NCBI GenBank assembly: GCA_963995505.1
Contig: OZ023195.1
Span: 3,368,109 to 3,432,108 of the forward strand
DNA length: 64,000 nt
Origin: Hypericum androsaemum
Taxonomy: Eukaryota; Streptophyta; Magnoliopsida; Malpighiales; Hypericaceae
Direction of reading: 5' to 3'
In this document: positions 21,161 to 32,257 of the stretch, piece by piece
How positions within the stretch are numbered: the first letter of the stretch is position 1
Layout: the number at the start of each line of letters is the position of its first letter
Position numbers and translations under genes: made by a program
Notes under the pieces: model-generated
Database searches by the model: none
What the model saw: only the letters and a program-made list of their open reading frames with translations
Told to the model about the DNA's origin: nothing

Positions 21161-22401
21161 TGCCGTTCTCTCCTTTCTGGGTTCTTGGAGGCAGAGGAGA
21201 AGAAGCTGATCCCAGTGGAGAGGATCAAAGCTCATCCAATTTTGCAGTTCTTATTAAACTTTTGTTGGCTGCCTTGGGAACTTGGAATCTTGGTTTTTGA
21301 TATAGGTTGTAGTGCTTCTTAAGATAATTTGTCCATGTTTGCCAATCGATTATTTTCCCTTGCAGCCGTTGCTTCCTTGGAGAATTGGTACTAAACCCGA
21401 TTGAATTTTCTTTTCCCCTTATTAATTTAATATCATGGTGCATGTATAAGCAATTAAGTAAGTGGAATAGGGACAGTTTCCAAAAGATCTCATGTTAATT
21501 TTTCTTCCGATTTAAAATTTTTAAAAAAATATGATGCCGTAATTTAATCATCGTCTTACGTCAAATATGGGACGTTCCTTCGTCCGCCTAAGCGCAGTCT
21601 TTACGGATGATTGATAAAGACGTTTGCCGTCAAAACGTCGGCTAAATTTATGTTGACCAATAGGAGTGAGATATTATTATTCGGATTAAGATCATTTTCA
21701 GAAGTAAATTTTGGATACAGATTTATATACCAGAAACATTAGAATGAAGGTCTGTTAGACTCATTATCGTCATTGGGATTTTTTAAATATTTGGTTTTGT
21801 TGAGAATTTGGTTTGTGTGATTTCTAGATGACATTTCGTTTTTTTTTTGAAGATTTTTTTAAAAAATTTACAGTATGTTTGAAGATTTGGATAATTTTAT
21901 TTTTTTGGAAAATTATTATACGTATTAAAAAAATCAGATATAGTTATATTCAGATAGTTTGGAATTTGGAGAATTAATTTACCGCCTCTTCAGGTAAAAG
22001 AGAAGCTTTATATGTTGGCCTTTTCCCTGAGGGTCCCCCCCTCATGAATTATATTTTTCAGTAAAATATTTTCCGGAAACAGTGAAAATTCATGAATATA
22101 AATGTCGTACACTATCTTCAATGATGGATCAAAGTTAGACGTGAACAAATACATATCACAATAACTAGAACTGTTGAATATCCAAAAATTATATCTAGGT
22201 CGTGACCTCAATTAAATTTGGAAAACAAATTAAATCGTGTCGAACAATTAATTCTGTACTTCTAACAACATCATTAGAAAATCTACTCTTGAATTAGTTC
22301 CGACAATGGAAGAGATTCACAAAAGAAATTGTAAGGGCATCCTTCGCATCATGAACATCGAATGTCTCACTTATTAAATGCTATGTTTGGTGGAACAAAC
22401 A
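21161..22401. other. 3' region and intergenic DNA
   Basis: The start is probably 3' UTR of the preceding gene. Beyond about 21480 it is AT-rich. A ~50-bp segment at about 22168-22218 (containing ATATCTAGGTCGTGACCTC) recurs in direct orientation at about 22943-22993, flanking the MITE. No gene was recognised. Confidence 0.5.
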
Positions 22402-22853
22402 GGGTATGGATTGGGTACGGAATGCCACTATTTCGAACCGTTTGGAATGAAGACACGTGGGGATTTTTTTGCAAACGCGCTAAAATACGGGGACCAAAAT
22501 ATAAAAAGCCATGCACAAATACAGGCCGGATACAAATGCCATTATCACATAACTGCGCATGCCAGTATCACATAACTGTGCACGCCAGTATCACATAACA
22601 GTGCATGCCAGTATGACCTTTTTACAAAAATGCTAAAACATGGGGGACCAAAATGAAAAAAACTATGCGTGCTATTATCATCAACGGGGACTTGCCGTTT
22701 TCACAAAAACAAATACCATTATCACATAACTGCACTTGCCATTATCACATAACTGCATTTGCCATTGTCACATACCTGCACTTGCCGCTGCGGTCCCCCT
22801 TCAGTCCAAACCCTACGGAATCAATTCCTTCACTCCGTACCCAATCCAAACCC
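22402..22853. mobile_element. Mutator-type MITE, copy 1, with 9-bp TSD
   Basis: This 452-bp element has inverted ends GGGTATGGATTGGGTACGGA (left) and the complement of CCGTACCCAATCCAAACCC (right). It is flanked by 9-bp duplications GAACAAACA (22393-22401) and GAACAAATA (22854-22862), which is characteristic of Mutator-like elements. The interior carries a ~22-24-bp minisatellite built on (A)TGCCA(T/G)TATCACATAACTG. A second copy lies inverted at 46429-46834. Confidence 0.88.
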
Positions 22854-22862
22854 GAACAAATA

Positions 22863-23008
22863 TATCACAATAAGACATAACACAATGGAAATTCAGCGAC
22901 AATGTAAAGGCTGTCATAAAATTTTAGAACTCAGAGATCTAGAACCGTTGAATATCCCAAAATTATATCTAGGTCGTGACCTCAATTAAATTTTCGGGAT
23001 TTAGACTC
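22863..23008. other. Short intergenic segment
   Basis: It contains the second copy of the ~50-bp direct repeat (about 22943-22993) noted left of the MITE. No gene is visible. Confidence 0.5.
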
Positions 23009-23425
23009 CTACCTTTCATTCAAATAGATGGCTCGTAAACTGGGCTGAGGAACAGGGGCGTAGATCGTGTACAGCCTGCGCCACGCTTCCCTAGCGGTTT
23101 TCGCACCTACAATAACTTGTAATACTGTTTCTGACAAAGTGCAGGTTAACCAGAAAAGGACCAACTGATCATGCCGGAACCATATTTCGTAGGCCGGATT
23201 CGACGCACCATCAACAAGCAGAAGGGGCTGGTTGAGACTACCATCCACATGGTGCATGAGCCCGTAGCCCTGCAACAGTGTTCGAACTTGCATTTCCCAT
23301 AGCGGATAGTTTGACGAAGTGAGCTTGATAGATGTCTGAGTAGCGAGGAAGTCCGACATTGAGGCAAGGGGGACAGGATTGTGGGAGGTTTGTGGTTGCG
23401 TTGGTGTTTTCTGGTCTTCTGCCAT
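23009..23425 (-). pseudogene. Copia gag N-terminal fragment
   Basis: This is a 138-codon open frame with the usual Copia gag start: a proline/threonine-rich leader, then a SSNYPLWEMQVRTLLQGYGL core and AREAWRRLYTIYA. On the same strand, about 45 bases upstream, lies an imperfect primer-binding site (ATTGTATCAGAATC, about 23465-23478). The sequence breaks off after residue 138 and no downstream domains follow, so it is a truncated retroelement. Confidence 0.8.
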
Positions 23426-23849
23426 AGAAAACTAATTCTGTTCAGAGAAAGGCTTGAGAGAGATAGATTCTGATACAATGAGATCACGTAGATAAACGAA
23501 CTTCTAACAACCAATCCTATCACGAGCGATTCGTAATAAGTACCTGGATCCATCACGAACGAACAATCAGCCTACTCTTGCAAAAATGTTACATCAATCG
23601 GTTTCTTTCTGGTATTTCTTAACTAAATCTTTTTAGTTTTTTTTTCATGATAAGATAATAGCCGATATTGTGTATTGGGACTTGATAGGCATAACTTGAG
23701 AGCCCTTGCATATTAGCTAATTAGGGTTTTCATAATTCCTCAATAAACGGTATCGCTTCCTATGCGGAAGCTTGCTTCCTATTGTGGGCAGGGCCCAAGG
23801 GTGCGCAAATATGTTCCTTTTTAACATTTGAATTTCCTTAAATAAAAGA
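23426..23849. other. Probable 5' leader/LTR remnant and intergenic DNA
   Basis: It lies upstream of the gag fragment on its strand and may include a decayed LTR. I could not define the ends. Confidence 0.35.
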
Positions 23850-24078
23850 GAAAAGTCTATTTTAGTACCCTGTGCTATCGCAAAAAATTACTTTAGTACC
23901 CTATGATAAAAAATCTATCAATTGAGTTAAACCACAGTCAATTAACATTACTTAGGTCCACGGGTAGCTGCCCGAACTTGCCCGAACCGAGCTGGTTGAA
24001 ACGACGTCATTTTAGTAACGACGTGGCACGCATTGTCAGATTTTCTTATTTGTTAACATGACATGGCAAGGTGAAAAA
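23850..24078. mobile_element. Single terminal repeat of a long-TIR element
   Basis: It starts GAAAAGTCTATTTTAGTACC and includes ATTACTTAGGTCCACGGGTA and TGCCCGAACTTGCCCGA, matching the termini of 9121-10456. The partner end is missing; the fragment is cut off by the LTR piece that begins near 24079. Confidence 0.65.
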
Positions 24079-25587
24079 TATCGAAACCAGCTATATTCTG
24101 GAACACCCCCTAGCGTTTGCTAGGGGGCTAGTGGTCGCTGGTTCCACCTGACTTTTTCACCATTACTTTTTCTCGACACTTCCTAACAATCTCTACCTTG
24201 ACGAGAAAATAATCTGTTGTGGAGAACCATAAAGCTTCACCCGAACTTCAACAAACTCCATCTTGATGAAACACCATGAAGGACCATGAGAACTTGAGAA
24301 ACCAAACCGACTCTACCAACTCCACCTCGGACCATAGATAACTACCATTAATAAGACCATCTCAACTTTCTCTCCACCTTTCATTCAATCACTTGGAGTC
24401 AGCCCCCAAGCTCGAGTCTCCGAACTTGCCTGGCCTATTTTCTCCAACTTCCATCGAACCCTAACTAGCAAGTCCACCTACCGAAGCAACCTTGCGACCA
24501 ATAGATGCGCCCTCTATTTTTCGGTCACCCCCAAGCTCTGCAACCTCGAAATGCTTTTCCGCTGGAACTTCTTGCCTCAAACCAATGCTACTTGCCATAG
24601 CATACAAAGGGCAACCTTTTGTTCCACCAAGTAGAACCCTTGATATGCCACGAATTCTACCATTCGGCCTTGAGTGAGATACACGATTCACCTGTGGTGC
24701 TATCAACGGCTTTATATGCCCAATGCCAAACTTACTCAATAGCTTTGACGTGCACGTCCCTTTAGACAACTATAGCGAGGCCCAGCTAACAATGCTTTTC
24801 CGAGACAACTATGGCTCCTTGCTAACTATGCCTCCACGAAACAACCATAGCTTGATATCCATATCTTTGCAAATCCTAAGTACACTTAAACCATCCATGT
24901 CAAGCCTTTACTCCCTCATACGAACCAACCACATATAACCTAAGCTTTTTCCCTCTCCATCGGAACCCAAAGATGTGACTCCACCTACAACCGTGCCCCC
25001 CATTAACCTGTAGGTATTCATTGCATCTCTTTCACCCTTCATCACTACTATAGCATCCTTCTCCACCTCAATTAGCCCATATACAACCTTATAGCTATAC
25101 CCGCTACAATTTAAGACTCCTAATGAGACCAAATTCTTCTCTAACTTCAGAATATGTCTAACCCCACATAACTTCATCACGATACCATCCCACATCATGA
25201 TCCTGATATCACCTATGCCAGTGACTCTATAAGCAGAACCATCACCCATAGTCACCATACCTGAATCAACAAACTTGTAGGTGTCGAACAACCCTCTCTT
25301 GGGCATCATGTGAAAGGAACAAACGCTATCCAAAATTCAGGAATCAGAGTGCTTTGGACTTGACAAAATAGAAAGACAGTCACCATCTGACCCGTCTGAA
25401 TAAGAGGCTACATTCACGGAACCCGATCCTTTTCTCTCGCGATCGCGAGTTCTTCGTGGACAATTCTTCTTCACGTGCTCTTTTTCTCCGCACTTAAAGC
25501 AATTTCATTTGAACATCCTTGACCACGACTTGGATTCTTTTTCATCTTTTTCTCCACGATCATGGCTACTCCTCACAACCAGCCCTA

Positions 25588-26511
25588 CTATTTGATCATC
25601 TCCAGTTTTTTTCCTTTGATGAAACCATAGCAAGGTACTTTTGATATCCTCCAACACCAGGGACTCCTTCCCCAAGTTAGGGTTGTAACCAAATTCTCGT
25701 AGGAACCCGATAAGGAATTCAGGAGCAACAATACCTTGTCTTCTTCCTCGAACTTCACATCAACTTTTCTCAAGTCGCTTATAAGTTGACTAAAACTATT
25801 AATGTGTTGGCTCAAATCCGAGCCTTCCTTCATCTTGAGCCCGTACAATCTTTGCTTAAGATAAAGCTTATTCGACAAAGACTTAGACATATACCTTGCC
25901 TCCAATTTTTTCCATACCTCAGCTGGTGACTCATCATCCATGACATGATATATCACATCATCCGCCAAGCACAAGCAAATTGTCACCACCGTCTTGGCCC
26001 CCATCTCCTTGAGCCCGTACAATCTTTGCTTAAGATAAAGCTTATTCGACAAAGACTTAGACATATACCTTGCCTCCAATTTTTTCCATACCTCAGCTGG
26101 TGACTCATCATCCATGACATGATATATCACATCATCCGCCAAGCACAAGCAAATTGTCACCACCGTCTTGGCCCCTTTCATCTTGAGCCCGTACAATCTT
26201 TGCTTAAGATAAAGCTTATTCGACAAAGACTTAGACATATACCTTGCCTCCAATTTTTTCCATACCTCAGCTGGTGACTCATCATCCATGTCATGATATA
26301 TCACATCATCCGCCAAGCACAAGTAAATTGTCACCACCGTCTTGGCCCCCATCTCCTTCCACTGTCGATCCTCCATCTTCTCTGACTTTTTCTTCGAGAG
26401 CGCGATGACCATCCCTTGTTGGACGAGGAGATCCTCGACACGCCTTTGCCATAACCCAAAATTCGATGAACCATTGAACTTCAAAAGAGCAAACTTTGCA
26501 CCGTCCGACAT
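25588..26511 (-). pseudogene. TNT1-type gag with in-frame triplication
   Basis: This is a 307-codon gag frame (KFNGSSNFGLWQRRVEDLLV, CLADDVIYHVMDDESPAEVW, YMSKSLSNKLYLKQRLYGLK). The segment of 58 residues beginning GAKTVV occurs three times in tandem; related elements, including copy c here, have it once. A normal gag tail follows (LSQHINSFSQLISDLRKVDV). The expansion keeps the frame but should distort the capsid fold, so function is doubtful. Confidence 0.85.
25834..26355 (-). repeat. Three tandem 174-bp units inside gag
   Basis: Units start at 25834, 26008 and 26182 (plus-strand coordinates, exact 174-bp period) and are almost identical. The third unit carries one or two differences (for example ATGTCATG for ATGACATG). 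Confidence 0.92.
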
Positions 26512-26925
26512 CCTCCAACCTTAGCTCTGATACCACTCGTTAGGAATTCAGCAACCAAGAGAACAAAATGCGCAAAGAAAACGGACACAAGAGATTATGT
26601 GGTTTGGCCTAATGCTTACGTCTACGGGGAGAAAGGAGAACTTTTATTGATGGATCCGAGTCACAAAACCATACAAAACCCTTGGATAACACGTCCTTAT
26701 ATAATAGATGAACCTTTGGTGTACAAGAAATCTATCTAGGTCGTCCTAGGAGTCCAAAATAAGAGTCCGACGAAAATAGAAAATGGCTTTCAGCACCACC
26801 TAGCGGTCTCTAGGTCCCAAAATCAGCTACATTCTGGAACATACCCCTAGCATTTGCTAGGGGGCTAGCGACCGCTAGTTCCGCCTAACTTTTCCACCAT
26901 TTCTTTTTCTCGACACTTCCTAACA

Positions 26926-27587
26926 AGATTCAGTGCTGCCGGGTCGGCAACACTAATTTGATAACTGCATACTAGATAAAAATGACAGCACAACAGATTT
27001 TTATCTGATGTATCGTTGACTTTGACTGATGTGCAATTGTTTTTTCAAGGGCACATCTGTAAGTGACAATGGCACATCAGACAAAAGTATTAGCACATCA
27101 GACAAAAATTACAAGGGCATAAGAACAACAAAAGGGCACATCGCCCCACTCCTTCCTCTCCACACAAACCAGTTTTCATTACTAGAGAACAATACCGTCC
27201 CGCCCACCTCATTGCTGATGCCTTCCTATCTTGTTCCTATCCAGTTTTCTTCTGCTACATCATCATCACCATCCTCGTCATCGCCGTCGTCGTCATCTCT
27301 TTCATCGTACTCAAGCCTAAGATACCTGCCGTCGTCATCTCCTTCGTCATCTTCGTTGCCGTTGGGCTTCAAGACGATGTTGTTTTGGGCGTTCTTGGAG
27401 ATAATGAGCATGAAGGAAGTGGCATCGAGGGGGTCGAGGTACGACCATATTTGAGCATAGAGGTGGTGGTGGTGGTGGTGGTGGTCGCCGCTCAATTTTT
27501 GGTCCACGCGTGAAGGGAAAATTTTGACGAGAAATACGGTGTTGACAACTCTACGTTGCGAGCACCAAATCCGTTCACACCTGAACC
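26926..27587. other. Intergenic DNA with low-complexity stretches
   Basis: It contains TCATC/GTCGTC-rich sequence (about 27250-27360) and a (GGT)n run (about 27462-27484). On the minus strand a 93-codon frame with an Asp/Glu-rich tail is open (27507-27226). It includes a less biased stretch (IWSYLDPLDATSFMLIIS) that might be a gene fragment. I do not recognise it. Confidence 0.4.
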
Positions 27588-28400
27588 TGACGTGTACACC
27601 CCACCTTCTGCCGTCTCTTTCAATATTTTTTAGAGATCTGTTATTGAGATTATGATACTAAAGTCTTATTATTTTTATACATTTTAGATGATGGTTGAAT
27701 CGATTAATTCAAACTAAATTAATTAAAATTTATTTTTTCATAAATAATATTTTTTAACTTTTTAATTAGAATTTTGATATTTGTAAATGATAAACTTTAT
27801 AAAATAATTGATCTTTTAATGCTAAATATAAATAATAATAGAATTTCTCTATAAAGATTCTGGCCCGACTAAATCTGACGAGAAAAATAAGGGTCAGCTC
27901 CGAGTCTATTTTAAAAAACACTGCCGTTTATTATATGGGTACTGTTCACTCTGCAATATCGGACGATTTTGTCCTATATTCTAAAAGAGATATTTTTTTT
28001 CTTTCCGCTATTGCCTTCTATTTTCTGAAATAAGTCAATTCAACTGTATCATTTCTGTGGGAAATCTCTACTTTCTTTTAGCAGGATAAAATTCTACAAA
28101 GGTGTTGAAAATTTTTTTTTTCCCGAAATTGTGTGGCTGAAAAAAGTATTACCAATCTGGTATTTTACTAGAGGAGTTGGAAAAAGCTTTTCTTTTTGGT
28201 AAAAAACAGATTTTTTTTTAATGGTAAAAAACAGGTTTGGAGGTGTTTATTTCTCAATGTAAAAAAATTGAAAATTTTGATACAGCTTGGATTCGAGAAC
28301 CGTTGGAGTTGGACTACCATTAAGAAGCATGTTATGTAGTAGGGTCTAAGAAAAAAAGAGGATAATTTATCGCTTAAATTAAAAGCTTGTTATTGTAAAT
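27588..28400. repeat. Segmental duplication block, copy 1 (paired with 60090-62070)
   Basis: Shared blocks in the same order include CTGACGTGTACACCCCACCT, AATAAGGGTCAGCTCCGAGT, CGCTATTGCCTTCTATTTTC and GAAATAAGTCAATTC. Copy 1 lacks the long-TIR element present in copy 2, so it represents the empty site near 27985-28005. Both copies lie left of (downstream of) a BAHD gene. Confidence 0.85.
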
Positions 28401-28886
28401 TAAAAAAATTCCATCTTGCAAAGAATTGATGTTCTGTCCCCAACAGTAGATAAACCAATTTGGCTGATGCTTGATAATCTATTCTATTCACCAATAGATA
28501 TACCAGAGCTACACAAAACGAAAGAAAAAAGCACAAGACTAGAAGCCTAGAAAACGAAAAAGTGACCAACAAAAACACTCAAAAGAATGTAGTGGCAACG
28601 GCCAAGTTAGTGTGAGGATAATAACGAACATAAAATCAACTGCTTTACAATTTCTATATCTAAGCTTAAACTCACGGGTAAGTAAAATTTTCTTATATAT
28701 AAATAAATTCATCACTTTCAGAAGAAACTAACCACGTGGTCATTTTATCGAAGAAATTGAACGAAGAAAAGTAAAGGAATGACACATAATAAACACCATT
28801 TATTATAAAATCATGTATAGAAGTTCTAAATCCAACATACAAAAGCAATTTATTACTTGACATGGCAGCACAAGAAAGGGATCCAA
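28401..28886. other. 3' flank of BAHD copy A
   Basis: This AT-rich segment from about 28605 is paralogous to 50151-50433 (shared AACACCAT...TTATAAAATCATGTAT and ATCCAACATACAAAAGCAAT). It probably contains the 3' UTR. No other gene was seen. Confidence 0.6.
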
Positions 28887-30278
28887 TCATGCAGCATATG
28901 ATACGAGTTCATGGTCTTGCTCCACCAACGTAATATTATGTTCATCAAGCAACACCAGCGCCTCCACGCCTCTTCCCTCTCTTGTATCCATTAGTACAAC
29001 CAGAAAATCATATGGATAGACGATTTGGATACTGCTAATTCCAAGACTCGGATACCCGGCTTTGATCGGCTTTCCCCATCCGAAATCAACCTCGTACAGA
29101 CCGAAGTTGCACCAGCTGGTGAACATTATTTGATCAAGATTAGACAGCTCATCGCGCATCTCCTCCATCATCTCGGATATCTTCTGCAGCGCTCGCTCCC
29201 CGGTAAGTTCTTTGACGATTTCGCCATCGATCTTGCGCGTTGCTCGCCTGATCTGGCCTGCCAAGGTACCCAAATCCGGGTCATCAATTGCACAAGTCGA
29301 AGTCGTCGTGAGTGTAATGTTGCCAGGCGAGACTTGCGAGAAAAGCTGGCTGGCCTTCCCCCGGAGGTTCACGAAATGGACGATCCCTGATGGCTTGTGG
29401 ACGCCTGATCGGCTTGATTTGAGCACAGCCACGAGGCGTCTCCATAGAAAGGCCGAAACAACCTCGACTCAAGTCGGGTTCTCCAGAGCTGGGCTAGTAG
29501 CCTGTGCCTTGAGCACTGAAATCGCAGCTGGATCGAACACGAATGTCCTAGTCGCTATCAGTCTAGTCCTCGTCGAAAGCGCACTGTTGAAGATTGTTAG
29601 CTCTCTCGGGAGCGCCTGATCATACTGAGACCGGAAAATATCGGCATTTGCATCAAAGTTCGGATACAAATGCTCACTTCCTTCGTGATCCAACCCGCGG
29701 GCCGCGGACGCCCAAGCTTTGAGGAACGAAGAGAAGGCAGTTCCATCAGCGGCCATATGAGAAACCGCGGCGCCGATCACCATCCCGCCGCAAGCAAAGT
29801 TTGTCTGCTGGAACATGGTGACGGGAGAACCCGGTACGAAGTCGTCATCATCATTACTCAACTGAAGAGGAAGAAACCGGAGAACAGATTTGATCCCAAG
29901 TTCGTTGAGATGATCAGACAGAGGTGACTTGACTCGGGCTTCTACGTAATAGCTTCCCTGGTCATTGCAGTCGATGGAGACTTTGTCCCTGGTGGTTCCA
30001 GCCAGCGGGTGAAAATGTGTTAGGGTTTGTGATAAGGACTTTTTAAGAAGTAGTGTCCTCCGGGAGACAACCCGAGGAAGATTATCATCATCGTCATTAT
30101 TACCGGGTTTAGCTATGGGGTTACTAGTAGCTTCCTGGTTGAAGGGATAGACAAGACTAACATGGACGGTTATGATGGGTGCAGCTTGATCTAACAAAGT
30201 AAGCTTGTGGGTTCTAAGGTGGTGGGGAGTTGGGGAAGAAGGCTCAACCCAACCTTTTGATACTAGCTCCACCTCCAT
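28887..30278 (-). pseudogene. BAHD acyltransferase copy A, single premature stop
   Basis: This is an intronless BAHD (HXXXD-type) acyltransferase of the vinorine-synthase-like clade. The frame is continuous for 464 codons except one TGA at codon 270 (29471-29469), where intact copy B has CGA (Arg275). The difference is a C-to-T change at a CpG. The N-terminal half carries HMAADG, the catalytic HXXXD motif. The DFGWG structural motif lies beyond the stop (VDFGWGKP) and would be lost in a truncated product. Apart from this, copy A is close to copy B along its whole length. The core promoter is also conserved. It may be a recent pseudogene, or the stop could be polymorphic. Confidence 0.92.
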
Positions 30279-30370
30279 CTCCTTTCTTTTCTCTCTTTTT
30301 TTAATTTTTTTGGGTAAATTTCTCGTGTTAAGAATCTAGGGAGTTATGATTGAATTCTTGTAACCTAATG

Positions 30371-30392
30371 CATGCCTCTTTATATAGGCATG
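30371..30392 (-). promoter_or_regulatory. Core promoter of BAHD copy A
   Basis: On the minus strand a TATATAAAG box (about 30378-30386) lies about 100 bases upstream of the ATG. It sits inside a near-palindrome CATGCCTATATAAAGAGGCA. The same arrangement is conserved at copy B. Confidence 0.65.
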
Positions 30393-32060
30393 TATCGAAT
30401 TTGTTTACATAGGTAACTTTATTATCTATATAGTTTGCATTTTGGTTATTGATTCGAACATGAAAAAATCGACTTGATAAAAAAAGCTTCGCTATTTGTT
30501 TAGTATGAGATCCAACTCGAACTTATATTAGTGAATATTCAAATACTAAATTGTTGTTACATGCAACTCGAACTTATATTTGGTGGATATTGAAAAATGG
30601 TTATAAAATTATTAAGTACTAGTTCTAGTATCCTTCATTTTTTTTTTCCAGAAATAGGAATAGCAATGAGAAAGATCTTGTAGGATCTATTAGACCAACA
30701 TTTTCATATAGATCTATCAATATTCTTTTCAAATATCCGAGTAAATGCATGATTATATTGATCTATATTCATATCGTTATTTTATTAAAAAAGATAAAAT
30801 TCTAGACAGAATTCATATATTTATCCGGTGAATATTAACAGATCTTATATCCTTTAGGTATAAATGTGGATAATCCCTCAATTTAGGGTTCAACTGCCAT
30901 CCTTATTGAGAAAACTAGTATTCATATATGCACTTAACCAACCACTACAATTTTCTCAAAAAACCAAAACCAACCAATACAAAATTGAGCAAAATTGCCA
31001 CCACAAAACCATGCATACCATGTTTCACCTATCATGACCAGTTCCCCCTTTCTGCAATTAAAATTGGATAACAATCAGCTCACAAGCCTAATCAGAACCA
31101 CACATCTTTCAATCAAACACCAGAAATCGGAGAACCATCCTGATCCCCCCATTCGCCCGTATATGCATCGTGGAAAACGTTGTCACCTCTCAACATCTTC
31201 TTCCCCACCTCCTACCCCCTTCGTGGATCTCAAGGCGTCCGCAGAAACAAAGAGGCAAATTGAAGTGCAGAAAAGGAATCCAAAAGGAGTCCAAAAGGAA
31301 TCCAAAATTGAGGCGCCATTTTGGGAGGGCGCTTTCTTCAAAATTTTTTAATATTAAATAATCTTTCAACATATTTTGAGAATATGTATAACTTTTTGCT
31401 TATTTAGAAAAAACATGTATGTTTTTATATAAAAAATCCCCGTCATGGTCAACACGATGTCTTTGTATCCCTTCTTTTAATAGGTATGCGTGTCTAATAT
31501 AGTATCATTTTTATAAGTGATTTCAAAGGATATACTTGGAAATCAAACCTCTTCTTTTAAAAAATAATTAGTATTCTCGCTAGACAAATCTTGATATGCC
31601 GAACCGTTTTTTTTGTGTGGAAAAAGGATGTCAACTATATTACTTCTCTACGTCCATAATTAATTAATCTTCGAGAGACGAGCACTATTAATCTGTACTT
31701 GAAGTTGCTAACCCTGAAATCACGAAAGCGTGACTTTTAACAACCATGATGTAACAATGGCTTTTCAATAAATCTATCAACTTATTCAAAAATAAATATT
31801 TTTTTTGAAGAATCAAGGATCACTTATATTCATTCAATAAAGAAGGTACAAACATCAAGGACACAAGTGGTTAAGGAATCAGCCATAAAAAAATTAGATA
31901 GGGACTCACACAAGGACCCGGTAAAGGAGACCCACTCTTGTACCATGAGCCTCAATTAAATTCGAATGCGATTGATACGGAAAGGAACGGACAACACAAC
32001 AACATAATTTTCGGAAGAATCACAAATAATTACACAAAATTTTCGAGCAGAGATTCCAGG
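30393..32060. repeat. Upstream region of BAHD copy A, duplicated at copy B
   Basis: No gene is seen. The segment is paralogous to 51961-52556 and, after an insertion there, to 58075-58660. Shared blocks include ACCATGCATACCATGTTTCA, CGGAGAACCATCC, GTGGAAAACGTTGTCAC and TGTACCATGAGCCTCAATTA. A further block at about 31560-31770 (ACAAATCTTGATATGCCGA, CACGAAAGCGTGACTTTTAA) also recurs at 40910-41098 and 47145-47330. Confidence 0.85.
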
Positions 32061-32257
32061 CAACCGCATGGGAAGACGAGGAATCGGGTAACTCAAATAA
32101 TTGCCACAAAGAATCAAAATCAGTATAGTAGCCACTCCAGATAGAATAAAAGCCTCCGGGGTGTTCTCGCCAACGGATAGTATCTTTTAGATATTGGGGT
32201 CGGATTTGGTGGAGACTGGGTTAGTTCTCACCCATGGGGACTAATGCAAACAAATAT

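Larger units (their letters stand above)
24079..26925 (-). mobile_element. TNT1-like non-autonomous Copia element (copy a)
   Basis: On the minus strand the 5' LTR is 26925-26538 (starts TGTTAGGAAG), followed by primer-binding site TGGTATCAGAGC (26535-26524). The gag is 26511 to about 25588. A CCHC-gag tail, protease-like and GAG-pre-integrase segment lies at about 25530-24908. An unplaced conserved frame lies at 24769-24461. A polypurine tract and the truncated 3' LTR (24188 to about 24079) follow. Integrase, RT and RNase H are absent. Several stops and shifts interrupt the frames. The 3' LTR is cut by the fragment at 23850-24078, so no target duplication can be read. Confidence 0.85.

Noticed and set aside
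22362..22989. Small frames with repeated His/Ile/Thr residues
   Set aside because: They are translations of the minisatellite inside the Mutator MITE.
27029..27454. 141-codon Ser/Pro-rich frame
   Set aside because: It lies over TCATC/GTCGTC low-complexity DNA with no conserved motif; either strand is equally open.
29025..29927. Plus-strand open frames opposite BAHD copy A, and equivalents at 50563-51573
   Set aside because: They are antisense shadows of a GC-rich conserved gene and have no recognisable domain of their own.
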